Source: Lachnospiraceae bacterium
GTDB taxonomy: Bacteria > Bacillota_A > Clostridia > Lachnospirales > Lachnospiraceae
Assembly (NCBI GenBank): GCA_021770615.1
Contig: JAETQR010000010.1
Span: forward strand, 62,001-126,000
Length of the DNA stretch: 64,000 bases
Direction of reading: 5' to 3'
Shown one piece after another: positions 47,596 through 56,091 of this stretch. Under the pieces are notes generated by a model. That model saw only the letters and a list, made by a program, of their open reading frames with translations. It ran no database searches and was not told the DNA's origin. Within the stretch, counting starts at the first letter, position 1; the number at the start of each line of letters is the position of its first letter. The translations under genes and the position numbers were made by a program.

Positions 47596-48030
47596 GTGAT
47601 TAGAAAAGCAACGCAAGCAGATACTTTAGTATTGGCAGAATTGGCGATAAAAATGTGGTCTAATAATACAATATCAGAATTGCAATCAGAATTTCTTGAT
47701 CTTATTTGTAGTGATAATGCTGTTTGTTTCATTAAATATGTCGGTAATAAAGGAGTAGGTTTTGCGCAATGTCAGCTTAGGAATGATTATGTTGAAGGAA
47801 CAGATACATCTCCTGTTGGATATTTAGAGGGGATTTTTATTGAGCCCGAATACAGGCATAGCGGATATGCGAAAGAACTTCTTTCAAAATGCGAAAAATG
47901 GGCAAAAGAAAAACATTGTATTGAATTTGCAAGTGATTGTGAAATTGACAATGACATGAGTTTAAAATTTCATTTATCGATGGGATTTGAAGAAGCAAAT
48001 CGCATTATTTGTTTTAGAAAAGATATATGA
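47596..48030 (+). CDS. GNAT acetyltransferase, AAC(6')-like
   Basis: A 144-residue enzyme. The order and wording of motifs follow aminoglycoside 6'-N-acetyltransferases: VGYLEGIFIEPEYRHSGYAK (acetyl-CoA loop), then EFASDCEIDNDMSLKFHLSM and GFEEANRIICFRKDI. In the known family these residues belong to the AAC(6') fold, so aminoglycoside acetylation is plausible. The natural substrate may be different and resistance cannot be claimed from sequence. GTG 47596 has GGAGGTG upstream, better than TTG 47569. It overlaps the hydrolase gene by four bases (ATGA). Confidence 0.7.
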   Translation: MIRKATQADTLVLAELAIKMWSNNTISELQSEFLDLICSDNAVCFIKYVGNKGVGFAQCQLRNDYVEGTDTSPVGYLEGIFIEPEYRHSGYAKELLSKCEKWAKEKHCIEFASDCEIDNDMSLKFHLSMGFEEANRIICFRKDI

Positions 48031-49172
48031 AGCTATTAAGTAAATTGGAATTTGACCGGTCTGACAATCTGTTGAAAGGATATGGAAGTGTATTGAATGA
48101 TATGATATTAAAAAAATTTATAAAATGGTTTTTAATCGGAATAGCTGTGGTTTTGCTTGTAATTGTTATAGGAGCGACTGCTCTGTTTTGGAATGAATTG
48201 CGAACACTTTTTTCGTTAGAAAAGCTTGATGATTACGGTGCATATCAGATGACCTACTATGGCGATTATGGTTTTAATGAATTTTTAGAAGTCGGAGCAT
48301 CGAGCGATGAGGACATTGAAAAATTTGTGACAAAAAGGCTGCTGAAAGGAATGCCGATAGATCTAGGTGTTACAGGGGATGGTTGTACTGCTTTTGTAAC
48401 AAGAAATGAAAAAGGAGAAGTAATATATGGGCGAAACTTCGATTTTCTTTATGCGCCATCGTTACAATTATATACAGAGCCGGAGAATGGATATAAGTCA
48501 GTTTCTACTGTAAATTTATCTTTTGCCGGATATGGAGAGAATTCTCTGCCCGATGGTTTACTTTTTAATAAATTTCTGACACTCGCAGCACCGTTTTTAC
48601 CATTTGACGGCATGAACGAGAAAGGTGTGGCAATCGCATTATTAGCTGTACCTGAAGCTGAGCCGCCTTACGACAGTAACAAAATAACTTTGAATACGAC
48701 AACGGCAATCCGATTAGTACTGGATAATGCTGCAACGGTGGAAGAAGCGGTTGAACTACTCCGTAATTATAATATTTATTTTTCCGGAGATATTGAATGT
48801 CATTATTTGATTGCAGATGCCAGTGGACATTCCATTATTGTAGAATTTTATGATGGTGAACTTCAAATCGTAGAGACGGAAACAGATTATCAAATTGCAA
48901 CTAATTTTGTAGCATATAATGGTCTGAATATTGGCGAGGGTTTTACAGAATTTGAAAGGTATGATGCGGTAGAAAAGGAGTTACTGGATAACAATGGCAT
49001 ATTAAATGAGAATGATGTTATATCGCTTTTGGCTAAGGTTGGCGTGCAGGATGGAGAAGTTGATAAATTGCAATGGTCTGTTGTTTATAATCTGACGACA
49101 GGAGATGTCCGTTTATTTATTCATAGAGATACAAACAATATAACAGCGACAAAACTGGAAATGAGTAATTGA
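48027..49172 (+). CDS. Membrane-anchored linear amide C-N hydrolase (choloylglycine hydrolase family)
   Basis: A 381-residue protein. One membrane helix (FLIGIAVVLLVIVIGATALF, about 35-57) is followed by an extracytoplasmic Ntn-hydrolase-like domain with GDGCTAFVTRNEKGEVIYGR then NFDF, where the cysteine would be the nucleophile. The LIADASGHSIIVEF strand and WSVVYNLTTGDVRL follow. Relatives include bile salt hydrolases, penicillin V acylases and acyl-CoA:6-APA-acyltransferase-like proteins. In this anchored form the cysteine is not preceded by the usual maturation Met, so the enzyme would need processing or act uncleaved. The substrate is unknown. It is coupled to the acetyltransferase by ATGA overlap. 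Confidence 0.75.
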   Translation: MKLLSKLEFDRSDNLLKGYGSVLNDMILKKFIKWFLIGIAVVLLVIVIGATALFWNELRTLFSLEKLDDYGAYQMTYYGDYGFNEFLEVGASSDEDIEKFVTKRLLKGMPIDLGVTGDGCTAFVTRNEKGEVIYGRNFDFLYAPSLQLYTEPENGYKSVSTVNLSFAGYGENSLPDGLLFNKFLTLAAPFLPFDGMNEKGVAIALLAVPEAEPPYDSNKITLNTTTAIRLVLDNAATVEEAVELLRNYNIYFSGDIECHYLIADASGHSIIVEFYDGELQIVETETDYQIATNFVAYNGLNIGEGFTEFERYDAVEKELLDNNGILNENDVISLLAKVGVQDGEVDKLQWSVVYNLTTGDVRLFIHRDTNNITATKLEMSN

Positions 49173-49276
49173 CGTTATTGTTTTGCAAACAATTTCCGGT
49201 TTGTTGATTAGAGTGGATAAGGAAAATATCACAAAAAACGCTATTCAAATACCGTGAGGGTGGAAAATAAATGTGA

Positions 49277-49282
49277 TATAAT
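49277..49282 (+). promoter_or_regulatory. Recurrent -10 element
   Basis: TATAAT within TGTGATATAATCAAATTG, 66 bases before the SUKH gene. It belongs to the group at 45939, 47080 and 51357. Confidence 0.4.
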
Positions 49283-49347
49283 CAAATTGAGAATTGGGAG
49301 TTGACGCATTTTTGATATTACCAATATAGAAAATGAGAGGGTTTTAT

Positions 49348-49953
49348 ATGAATATTGCTCAAAAATATGTTAATGGATTAAAAAAGGTTTATTGTCAAAA
49401 TGGTGGAGAAAAACAATGGAATAATTTTGAAAAAGTAGTACATGGCATAAGCAAGGAAGATATGGGAAAATTACTGGTATTATATCCTGATATTCCTGAC
49501 AGCTTGTTGCAATTATTAGAAATTGTAGACGGAACATATTGTAGAAAATATGCCCAAGAAGAGATTTCTTTGCTTTTTTTAGGTTCTGACATGGAAGAAT
49601 ATCCCTATTTTTTATTGTCTTCTCAACAGATGATAGATACAAAGGACGATTTTCGGACGTGGGGGGATTATCTGATAAACCGGGAATTTGATGACATTCC
49701 TGTAGATGCGGGCATTTGTGATGATTTTGACAAACTGTACTGGTTACATTTTTCAGATTGTATGAACAATGGCGGAACATCTCAACTATTTATTGACTTT
49801 TCGCCCTCGCCAGAGGGAAAAAAGGGACAAGTTCTGCGCTATCTTCACGATCCGGATGAATTAGTGATTATAGCAGATAGTTTTGATGAATATTTGCAAA
49901 TGCTCATGGACGAAGATTATGATTTTATAACAGAAGATGGTATAGAGGAATGA
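49348..49953 (+). CDS. SMI1/KNR4 (SUKH) family immunity-like protein
   Basis: A 201-residue acidic protein. The SUKH pattern is present: IPDSLLQLLEIVDGTYCR, LYWLHFSDCMNNGGTSQLFI then DFSP, and GKKGQVLRYLHDPDELVIIA. SUKH proteins commonly protect a cell against polymorphic toxins (nuclease tips) of neighbours. No toxin gene is next to it, so it is an orphan immunity gene, common in gut Firmicutes. GAGAGG precedes ATG 49348, so the upstream in-frame ATG at 49333 is less likely. Confidence 0.75.
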   Translation: MNIAQKYVNGLKKVYCQNGGEKQWNNFEKVVHGISKEDMGKLLVLYPDIPDSLLQLLEIVDGTYCRKYAQEEISLLFLGSDMEEYPYFLLSSQQMIDTKDDFRTWGDYLINREFDDIPVDAGICDDFDKLYWLHFSDCMNNGGTSQLFIDFSPSPEGKKGQVLRYLHDPDELVIIADSFDEYLQMLMDEDYDFITEDGIEE

Positions 49954-50002
49954 GAATAGTTATCATATTATCAAATTCGAGATTTGTTAAGGAGAAACGA
50001 TT

Positions 50003-50209
50003 ATGAGAAAATGTTTAAGATGTAATGTGGAAATGGTAGAAGATTTAGATGTGAAAGTTGAAGGTGGTGCTTATGGACTTAAAGTTACCAAACAAGGAGT
50101 GTTTAAAGATAATTTAGGAAAGTTTAAATGTGCAGTTTGCCCTGAATGTGGCTATACTGAAACTTATATCCAAGATACGAGTAAGATTAAAAAATTAGTA
50201 TTAAATTAA
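50003..50209 (+). CDS. Small zinc-ribbon protein
   Basis: A 68-residue protein with two CxxC pairs: MRKCLRCNVEM and CAVCPECGYTETYI. Small proteins like this are annotated as nucleic-acid-binding zinc ribbons. AAGGAG precedes the ATG. It is probably co-transcribed with the SUKH gene, 49 bases upstream. Confidence 0.6.
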   Translation: MRKCLRCNVEMVEDLDVKVEGGAYGLKVTKQGVFKDNLGKFKCAVCPECGYTETYIQDTSKIKKLVLN

Positions 50210-50318
50210 GAAAGTATTATCCAGATATTGATTTAAATTCATTATGATGCTTCTTTTTCTAAATTATAAAAATGGAAATAAAGGAATAGTTATATGAAAG
50301 AGATAATAGAAATTAGTC

Positions 50319-51291
50319 ATGACAGAAAGCGGGATGATTACATTGGCAAATACTTTTGATCTTTCATAATTTGATGAGTACAGAGAAGACAACAGAAGAG
50401 AAGAAAGCGAATGGAGGATTGCCGGTATCCCTTTGGGATACTTATTCTGCGTTTGCTAATTGTTATGGCGTAGTCATTATTCTCGGAGTAAAAGAGGAAA
50501 GTGACGGCAGTTGGAGAACTACCGGATTGAAAAATGAATCAAAACTTCGCAAGGAGTTTTGGGACACGATTAATAATCGTAAAAAGATAAATATTAATCT
50601 ATTGTCAGATGATGATGTGCAGACCTATGAAGTTGGTGACAATAAAGATATTATTATGGTTATTTATGTGCCTATGGCGAAGAGGGAGCAGAAACCAGTG
50701 TATATTAATGATGACCTTTTCAATGGAACATTCCGTAGAAATCATGAAGGTGATTATCATTGTACCATGCTACAAGTAAAGGCGATGCTTCTTGACCAGA
50801 CAGAGAGAACTACAGATATGGGAGTGCTGGATAAGGTCTCTATGGAAGATTTGAATTACGATACTATTCATGGTTATCGTAATAGTCATCGTTCCTTAAA
50901 AGAAGGACATCCTTTTGAGCGTCTTAATGACCATGATTATTTGCGAAGTATCGGGGCAGCTGCTGTCTCAGACGAGGATGGACAACTGCATCCTACGGCA
51001 GCAGGTATGCTGATATTTGGTAATGAATATAACATTGTGAGGCATTTTCCGGAGTACTTTTTGGATTACAGAGAAGAGTTGGATCCTACAACACGCTGGT
51101 CAGACCGGCTACAGTCCAGTTCTGGTGAATGGTCTGGAAATGTGTGCGATTTTTATTTCAGGGTTTATAATAAAATCATCAAGTCGTGGATATGGCCATG
51201 GTGGGACAATGCCAGGGGCCGGAAGGAACAGCGGCTCTGGCAATCGTCAGTCCTGTTTGAAATATTATTTATAGTTTTTCAAAAGGGATAA
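50319..51291 (+). pseudogene. Schlafen AlbA_2-type DNA-binding/ATP-binding protein gene, frameshifted and truncated
   Basis: The family start (MITLANTFD) is readable from 50334, but one base too many at about 50361 puts the rest in another frame (HNLMSTEKTTEEKKANGGLP, then SLWDTYSAFANCYG and VIILGVKEE). The frame is then normal for about 270 residues: NGTFRRNHEGDYHC, HPTAAGMLIFGNEYNIVRHF, EYFLDYREELDP. It leaves the family at about YNKIIKSW, ending in unrelated residues. The C-terminal winged-helix/ATPase part is missing. Such regulators are common in mobile and defence contexts. An earlier 20-codon frame at 50294 may be another fragment. Confidence 0.7.
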
Positions 51292-51356
51292 GAAATATGG
51301 GTGTCGCAAACGGTTATGTCTTGTATTTCATGGTGGAAAAACGGGAGTGGAAGTGG

Positions 51357-51362
51357 TATAAT
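51357..51362 (+). promoter_or_regulatory. Recurrent -10 element ahead of the redox fusion
   Basis: TATAAT within GAAGTGGTATAATAAAAA, 75 bases before ATG 51437. It belongs to the group at 45939, 47080 and 49277. Confidence 0.45.
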
Positions 51363-51436
51363 AAAAAAACAAGTCTAGATCCGGATGTTTCAGTGATAAA
51401 GTATTTTGCAGAAAAGAAAAATAAAAGGAGGTATTC

Positions 51437-53452
51437 ATGATGGTCTACAAATGCAGCATCTGCGGGTATGTGTATGATGAGGAAAAAGAAGGTAAGCCAT
51501 TTTCCGAATTGACAGAATGTCCTGTCTGCAAACAGCCACCGGAAAAGTTTGAAGTAGTAGGAAACGAAAAACATGCAGCCATCCAGCCTGAGACAGAAAA
51601 GAAGCCAGCTTCTATAAACGCAGAGGGGCTGGATCTGAGTTATCCGGAGGAAACCCGGAAGACGGGCAGTGATTACCGCTACATGAAGGAAATCCACGAA
51701 ATGGCTGTTACCGGAAAATCGGCGATCGAGGCAATGGGGACACAGATGAAGATGCCAGACTGGGACGATGTGCTTGTACTTGGGGCACAATTAAATCCAA
51801 TGCCTTTGGAGGAACATGCAGATGTGTCTCTGAAAACTGTAATTGGGAAACATGCCAGGAAGCCTATGGTGCTTGATATGCCGGTATACATTTCACATAT
51901 GTCTTTCGGTGCACTTTCCAAAGAGACAAAAATTGCGATGGCAAAAGGAAGTGCGGCAGCCGGCACTGCGATGTGCAGTGGAGAGGGCGGTATCCTTCCG
52001 GAGGAAAAGGAAGCCGCATATAAGTATATTTTTGAATATGTGCCAAATCTGTACAGTGTTACGGATGAGAATCTGAAAACCTCGGATGCTATCGAAATCA
52101 AGATCGGACAGGGAACGAAGCCGGGTATGGGAGGGCATTTACCTGGGAATAAGGTTACGCCTGAAATTGCAAAAATCCGAAATAAACCGCTTGGAGAGGA
52201 TGTCATCAGTCCTTCCAGGTTTCCCGGAATCAACAGTGCGGATGATTTAAGGGAACTGGTAAGCGATCTGCGTGTGCGGAGCGAAGGCAGACCGGTCGGT
52301 ATCAAGATCGCTGCCGGACGTATCGAGAAGGATTTGGAATTTTGTGTCTATGCCAGGCCTGATTTTATTACTATAGACGGACGGGGTGGTGCAACAGGAG
52401 CATCTCCTGCCGTTATAAGAGATTCTACCAGTGTTCCGACAATATATGCCCTTTATCGTGCGAGAAAATATCTTGATTCTGTCGGCTCTGATATTGATCT
52501 TGTCATCACAGGCGGGCTCAGGATATCTTCTGATTTTGCAAAAGCGATTGCTATGGGAGCAGACGCCGTGGCGGTTGCGTCAGCGGCTATGGTGGCAGCA
52601 GCCTGTCAGCAGTACCGTATCTGCGGTACCGGAATGTGTCCGGTAGGAGTGGCTACGCAGGATGAAAAACTACGTGAGAGATTACATATTGATGCGGCGG
52701 CAAAGCGGGTAGAAAATTATCTTAAATGCTCTGCTGAAGAATTAAGAACATTTGCAAGAATCACCGGCAATGCGGATATTCATGGTTTGTCCGTCGATGA
52801 TCTTTGCACGATCAGCGAGGAAATATCAGAACATACAAATATTGCACATGCGGGAAGTGCGTCTATGCCTTCCGGTGTCCCAATAAATATTATCAAGGAG
52901 GAAAGAAATATGGAAACAACAAAGTATGCAGGAACACAGACAGAAAAGAATCTGGAGGCAGCATTTGCAGGAGAATCGCAGGCAAGGAATAAATATACTT
53001 ATTTTGCGTCTGTGGCTAAGAAAGAAGGATATGAGCAGATTGCAGGATTGTTTTTGAAAACAGCAGAAAATGAAAAAGAACATGCAAAAATGTGGTTTAA
53101 AGAGCTGAATGGCATCGGCGATACAAAGGAAAACCTTGCGGCAGCTGCAGATGGCGAAAACTTTGAATGGACAGACATGTATGAGAATTTTGCCAAGACA
53201 GCAGAGGAGGAAGGATTCCCTGAGCTTGCAGCGAAGTTCAGGCTCGTGGGGGCGATCGAGAAGCACCATGAGGAAAGATACCGCGCATTGCTTAAAAATG
53301 TGGAAACAGCAGCCGTATTTGAAAAGAGCGAAGTGAAGGTATGGGAATGCCGCAACTGTGGACATATCATCGTTGGAACAAAAGCGCCTGAAGTCTGTCC
53401 TACCTGCAATCATCCGCAGAGCTATTTTGAAGTACATGCAGAGAATTACTGA
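51437..53452 (+). CDS. Rubredoxin / glutamate-synthase-like FMN domain / rubrerythrin fusion protein
   Basis: A 671-residue open frame with three redox modules. Residues 1-45 are rubredoxin-like ([29 protein letters not shown]; four Cys for one iron). Residues about 80-480 are the FMN-binding, glutamate-synthase-type barrel: [50 protein letters not shown], and [20 protein letters not shown], which also holds Fe-S-style cysteines. Residues about 492-671 are a complete rubrerythrin: [38 protein letters not shown] and a C-terminal [10 protein letters not shown]...[11 protein letters not shown] site. Electrons could pass from flavin through rubredoxin to the di-iron peroxidase. An internal AAGGAGG-ATG at 52910 starts the rubrerythrin alone, as if two genes had lost the stop between them. 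AAGGAGG precedes 51437. Confidence 0.88.
   Translation: MMVYKCSICGYVYDEEKEGKPFSELTECPVCKQPPEKFEVVGNEKHAAIQPETEKKPASINAEGLDLSYPEETRKTGSDYRYMKEIHEMAVTGKSAIEAMGTQMKMPDWDDVLVLGAQLNPMPLEEHADVSLKTVIGKHARKPMVLDMPVYISHMSFGALSKETKIAMAKGSAAAGTAMCSGEGGILPEEKEAAYKYIFEYVPNLYSVTDENLKTSDAIEIKIGQGTKPGMGGHLPGNKVTPEIAKIRNKPLGEDVISPSRFPGINSADDLRELVSDLRVRSEGRPVGIKIAAGRIEKDLEFCVYARPDFITIDGRGGATGASPAVIRDSTSVPTIYALYRARKYLDSVGSDIDLVITGGLRISSDFAKAIAMGADAVAVASAAMVAAACQQYRICGTGMCPVGVATQDEKLRERLHIDAAAKRVENYLKCSAEELRTFARITGNADIHGLSVDDLCTISEEISEHTNIAHAGSASMPSGVPINIIKEERNMETTKYAGTQTEKNLEAAFAGESQARNKYTYFASVAKKEGYEQIAGLFLKTAENEKEHAKMWFKELNGIGDTKENLAAAADGENFEWTDMYENFAKTAEEEGFPELAAKFRLVGAIEKHHEERYRALLKNVETAAVFEKSEVKVWECRNCGHIIVGTKAPEVCPTCNHPQSYFEVHAENY
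52895..52912 (+). promoter_or_regulatory. Internal ribosome binding site and start inside the redox fusion
   Basis: AAGGAGG (52895-52901) stands eight bases before ATG 52910, in frame with the fusion. From here a normal 180-residue rubrerythrin ([15 protein letters not shown]...) would be made to stop 53452. The site may give both the fusion and free rubrerythrin. Confidence 0.7.
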
Positions 53453-53581
53453 TCCGGTTCTAATGATATAAGGTTTAAGAAAAAGCAGCAAACGACGTTC
53501 TCGGACAAACTGGTGCAAACATGAACAGGACTTTCTTAATATGATCCATTATACTTAGTGTATACAGGAGGATTGAACAAA

Positions 53582-54469
53582 GTGTCAATACAACTTATAC
53601 AGCAGGCAATATGTTATATGGAAGAGCATATTTGTGAAAACATAAGTTATGTCGAAGTTGCAGAAAGCGTGCATATGTCGAACTATAACTTTCATCGGAC
53701 TTTTAGTTTTATTGTAGGGATGACGGCTAATGAGTATATTAGAAAACGACGTCTTACATTAGCGGCCATAGAGCTGCAAACGACGGAGATATCGGTGATA
53801 GATGTTGCATATAAGTATGGTTATCAATCGCCGGAAAGCTTTTCGAAAGCTTTTTTGCGATTCCATGGTTCCACACCCAAACAGGCAAAGAAAAAAGGTG
53901 CGAAACTTCACTTGTTTAATCCACTTGTAATCAAAATTACATTGAAAGGCGGTAGTATTATGGATTATCGGGTAGAACATGGAGAAAGACAACGATTTAT
54001 TGCATTGGTAAAAGCTTTTCCGAATGAAATCATCAATGATGATAATGACCATAGTATTCCTGATTTCTGGGCGGAATGTTATGAGAAAGACCTTATTGAG
54101 CCAATGAAATTGCTTCGTGCTGAAGGAAGAAGAGATTTGTATGGTCTTTGCAGTCCGACTAAAGATGGTGAAACCCATTTTAACTATGGAATTGGCATTG
54201 TGATTGACGAGAATACGGATATTACAAAATTGGAGGATTTTATTCGGAACGGTTATTCTGTATGGGAGACGGAACCTGTTGACTATGTTGTCTTTAAATG
54301 TTTTGGTTCGGATGGTGACTGCATCAGTGAAACATGGAGCAAATTTTTTAAAGAGTTTGTTCCACAAACAGGTTATACGCAAACAGACGACACAGATTAT
54401 GAAATATATTTTGAAAATAGTGAGGATAATCTGTTCTGTGAGTTGTGGATTCCTGTCAGGAAGAGTTAA
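53582..54469 (+). CDS. AraC-family regulator with GyrI-like effector-binding domain
   Basis: About 295 residues. Two helix-turn-helix units lie near residues 10-105: ISYVEVAESVHMSNYNFHRT then FSF, and ISVIDVAYKYGYQSPESFSK AFLRF. The C-terminal half (about 130-295) resembles a GyrI-like small-molecule-binding domain (YGIGIVIDENTDI, YVVFKCFGSDGDC, YEIYFENSEDNLFCELWIPV). Proteins of this type often regulate multidrug or redox responses. GTG 53582 has AGGAGG upstream. It lies 129 bases after the redox fusion on the same strand, but no target is known. Confidence 0.85.
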   Translation: MSIQLIQQAICYMEEHICENISYVEVAESVHMSNYNFHRTFSFIVGMTANEYIRKRRLTLAAIELQTTEISVIDVAYKYGYQSPESFSKAFLRFHGSTPKQAKKKGAKLHLFNPLVIKITLKGGSIMDYRVEHGERQRFIALVKAFPNEIINDDNDHSIPDFWAECYEKDLIEPMKLLRAEGRRDLYGLCSPTKDGETHFNYGIGIVIDENTDITKLEDFIRNGYSVWETEPVDYVVFKCFGSDGDCISETWSKFFKEFVPQTGYTQTDDTDYEIYFENSEDNLFCELWIPVRKS

Positions 54470-54522
54470 AGGGGGACGATAAAGAAAGATTTAGTTGAGA
54501 TAACTTCGGTGTTTTAAAGGTT

Positions 54523-54553
54523 GGCGGATATTTTAATAATTAAGATATCCGTC
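54523..54553 (+). terminator. Probable terminator
   Basis: GGCGGATAT (54523-54531) pairs with ATATCCGTC (54545-54553; one G-U pair) and the 3' side is AATATTTCCTTT. The T run is weak. Confidence 0.45.
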
Positions 54554-54617
54554 AATATTTCCTTTAAAGATATATAAGTCACAGTCAAAAAAGTAAAAAT
54601 TTTACAGGAGGAATCAG

Positions 54618-55133
54618 ATGATCATTTTGATAGCGGGAGCGTCTCACACAGGGAAGACAGCGCTTGCCCAGAAATTACTGGAAAAATATAAATATCCCTG
54701 CCTATCTATAGACCATTTGAAGATGGGGCTTATTCGCAGCGGAAATACGATGCTCACACCGCTGAGTGATAATAAAGAACTAACAGATTATTTATGGCCG
54801 ATCGTATGTGAGATGATAAAAACAGCGGTTGAGAATGAGCAGAATATTATCGTTGAAGGATGTTATATTCCTTTTGGGTGGGCGGGAGATTTTGAACCGG
54901 AATATTTGGAGCACATAAAATACTGTTGTCTGGTTATGAGTCGTAAATATATTACGAATCATTTTACTGATATAAAAAAATATGCAAGCGTTGTGGAAAA
55001 CAGAGGGGATGATGAGTACTGTACAGTCGAGACAGTACTCAGGGACAATGCTGAAATATTGAGACAGTGTCAAAGGCATAAAGTCGATTATTTTCTTATC
55101 GATGATGAATATGAAGTTGACATTGAATTATAA
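54618..55133 (+). CDS. Small P-loop kinase-like protein
   Basis: A 171-residue protein with a Walker A loop at the start (MIILIAGASHTGKTALAQKL). LSIDHLKMGLIRSG follows as the possible substrate side and NIIVEGCYIPFGWAGDF is near Walker B. It resembles 2-phosphoglycerate-kinase- or adenylate-kinase-like proteins; the substrate is unknown. AGGAGG precedes the ATG. The next frame (alpha/beta hydrolase remnant) begins 43 bases after the stop. Confidence 0.75.
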   Translation: MIILIAGASHTGKTALAQKLLEKYKYPCLSIDHLKMGLIRSGNTMLTPLSDNKELTDYLWPIVCEMIKTAVENEQNIIVEGCYIPFGWAGDFEPEYLEHIKYCCLVMSRKYITNHFTDIKKYASVVENRGDDEYCTVETVLRDNAEILRQCQRHKVDYFLIDDEYEVDIEL

Positions 55134-55176
55134 ACTGTGCGATATGCAGTTGTTCACAACGGGAGGGCAAATAAAA

Positions 55177-55445
55177 ATGGTAAGGCAATACGGTAAGGCA
55201 CCTTATAAAATTGTTTTGGTCCATGGCGGCCCCGGGGCCATCGGATCATTAAAAGGATTCGCACAGGAATTGAATGAAAGATCGGGGATAATTGCAGTGA
55301 TAAAGTATTTTTGGCCGGGCATTCCTGGGGGGCATGGCTGGTAGCGCTTTTTGCAGAGAAATATCCGGAATGGATCGAACGTATCATTTTGATCGGCAGT
55401 GCGCCGCTTGAGGATAAATATGTTTCGGAAATATGCAAAGGATGA
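55177..55445 (+). pseudogene. Alpha/beta hydrolase gene with internal deletion and frameshift
   Basis: The N-terminus (MVRQYGKAPYKIVLVHGGPGAI, with the HGGPG oxyanion-hole turn) runs to ERSGIIAV. In another frame it continues as KVFLAGHSWGAWLVALFAEK then YPEWIERIILIGSAPLEDKY, which is the nucleophile elbow G-H-S-W-G and the next strand. The stretch between and the whole cap and C-terminal part, including the catalytic Asp and His, are missing. The remnant is not functional. GGGAGGG precedes the ATG. Confidence 0.75.
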
Positions 55446-55497
55446 ATTTTATAAGATCCTGACCAGGCAATTAAATAAATAATATTTTACATGGGAG

Positions 55498-55992
55498 ATG
55501 AACAGATTGGACTTTATCAGAACGGACGGTAAGAATAAGGACTTTATAGAAAATTGCAGACTACTTGATATGGATTTGGATCGACGTGTGGGGAAAAAGA
55601 TAAAAAGGGATAAATACGAAAAATATAACCAGTTGGATGAAATACAGGAAGCGATCGTTGTTTATGAAAACAATAAGGTGATTGGTGGTGGAGCGATAAG
55701 AAGGTATGACGATGAAAATGTAGAATTAAAAAGAGTGTTCGTACATACGGGATATCAAGGACGGGGGATTGGGAGCAAACTTGTTTCCCTGCTTATAGAA
55801 TGGGCGGTAGAATTGGGATATAAAACAATGATCCTTGAAACGGGAGAGTTGTTAGCTGAATCCTGTGCCGTATATAAAAAATTAGGTTTTAAAGTAATTC
55901 CGAATTATGGCCCATATGTGGATATGCCGGAATCATTGTGTATGGCAAGGGATTTGAAAAAGGAAATCTTTTGTGATAAGAAATCAGATTGA
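55498..55992 (+). CDS. GNAT-family N-acetyltransferase
   Basis: A 164-residue protein with a standard acetyl-CoA site: [20 protein letters not shown], then [20 protein letters not shown]. The tail [20 protein letters not shown] then [10 protein letters not shown] is typical of the small-molecule GNAT group. The substrate is unknown. The start is ATG 55498 or TTG 55507; the GGGAG binding site sits closer to the TTG spacing rule. It is complete, unlike the remnant upstream. Confidence 0.82.
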   Translation: MNRLDFIRTDGKNKDFIENCRLLDMDLDRRVGKKIKRDKYEKYNQLDEIQEAIVVYENNKVIGGGAIRRYDDENVELKRVFVHTGYQGRGIGSKLVSLLIEWAVELGYKTMILETGELLAESCAVYKKLGFKVIPNYGPYVDMPESLCMARDLKKEIFCDKKSD

Positions 55993-56091
55993 CAAATGCC
56001 CGGATAAGGAATAAAATTATCATGGATACGTAAGCATAAAGAAGGCTGTATGTGAAACAAGAGCCGGACAAAGTAGAGGAGTGAGGATTTT

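Noticed and set aside
47596..48030. Calling the AAC(6')-like gene a resistance determinant
   Set aside because: Motifs fit the family, but the substrate cannot be fixed from sequence.
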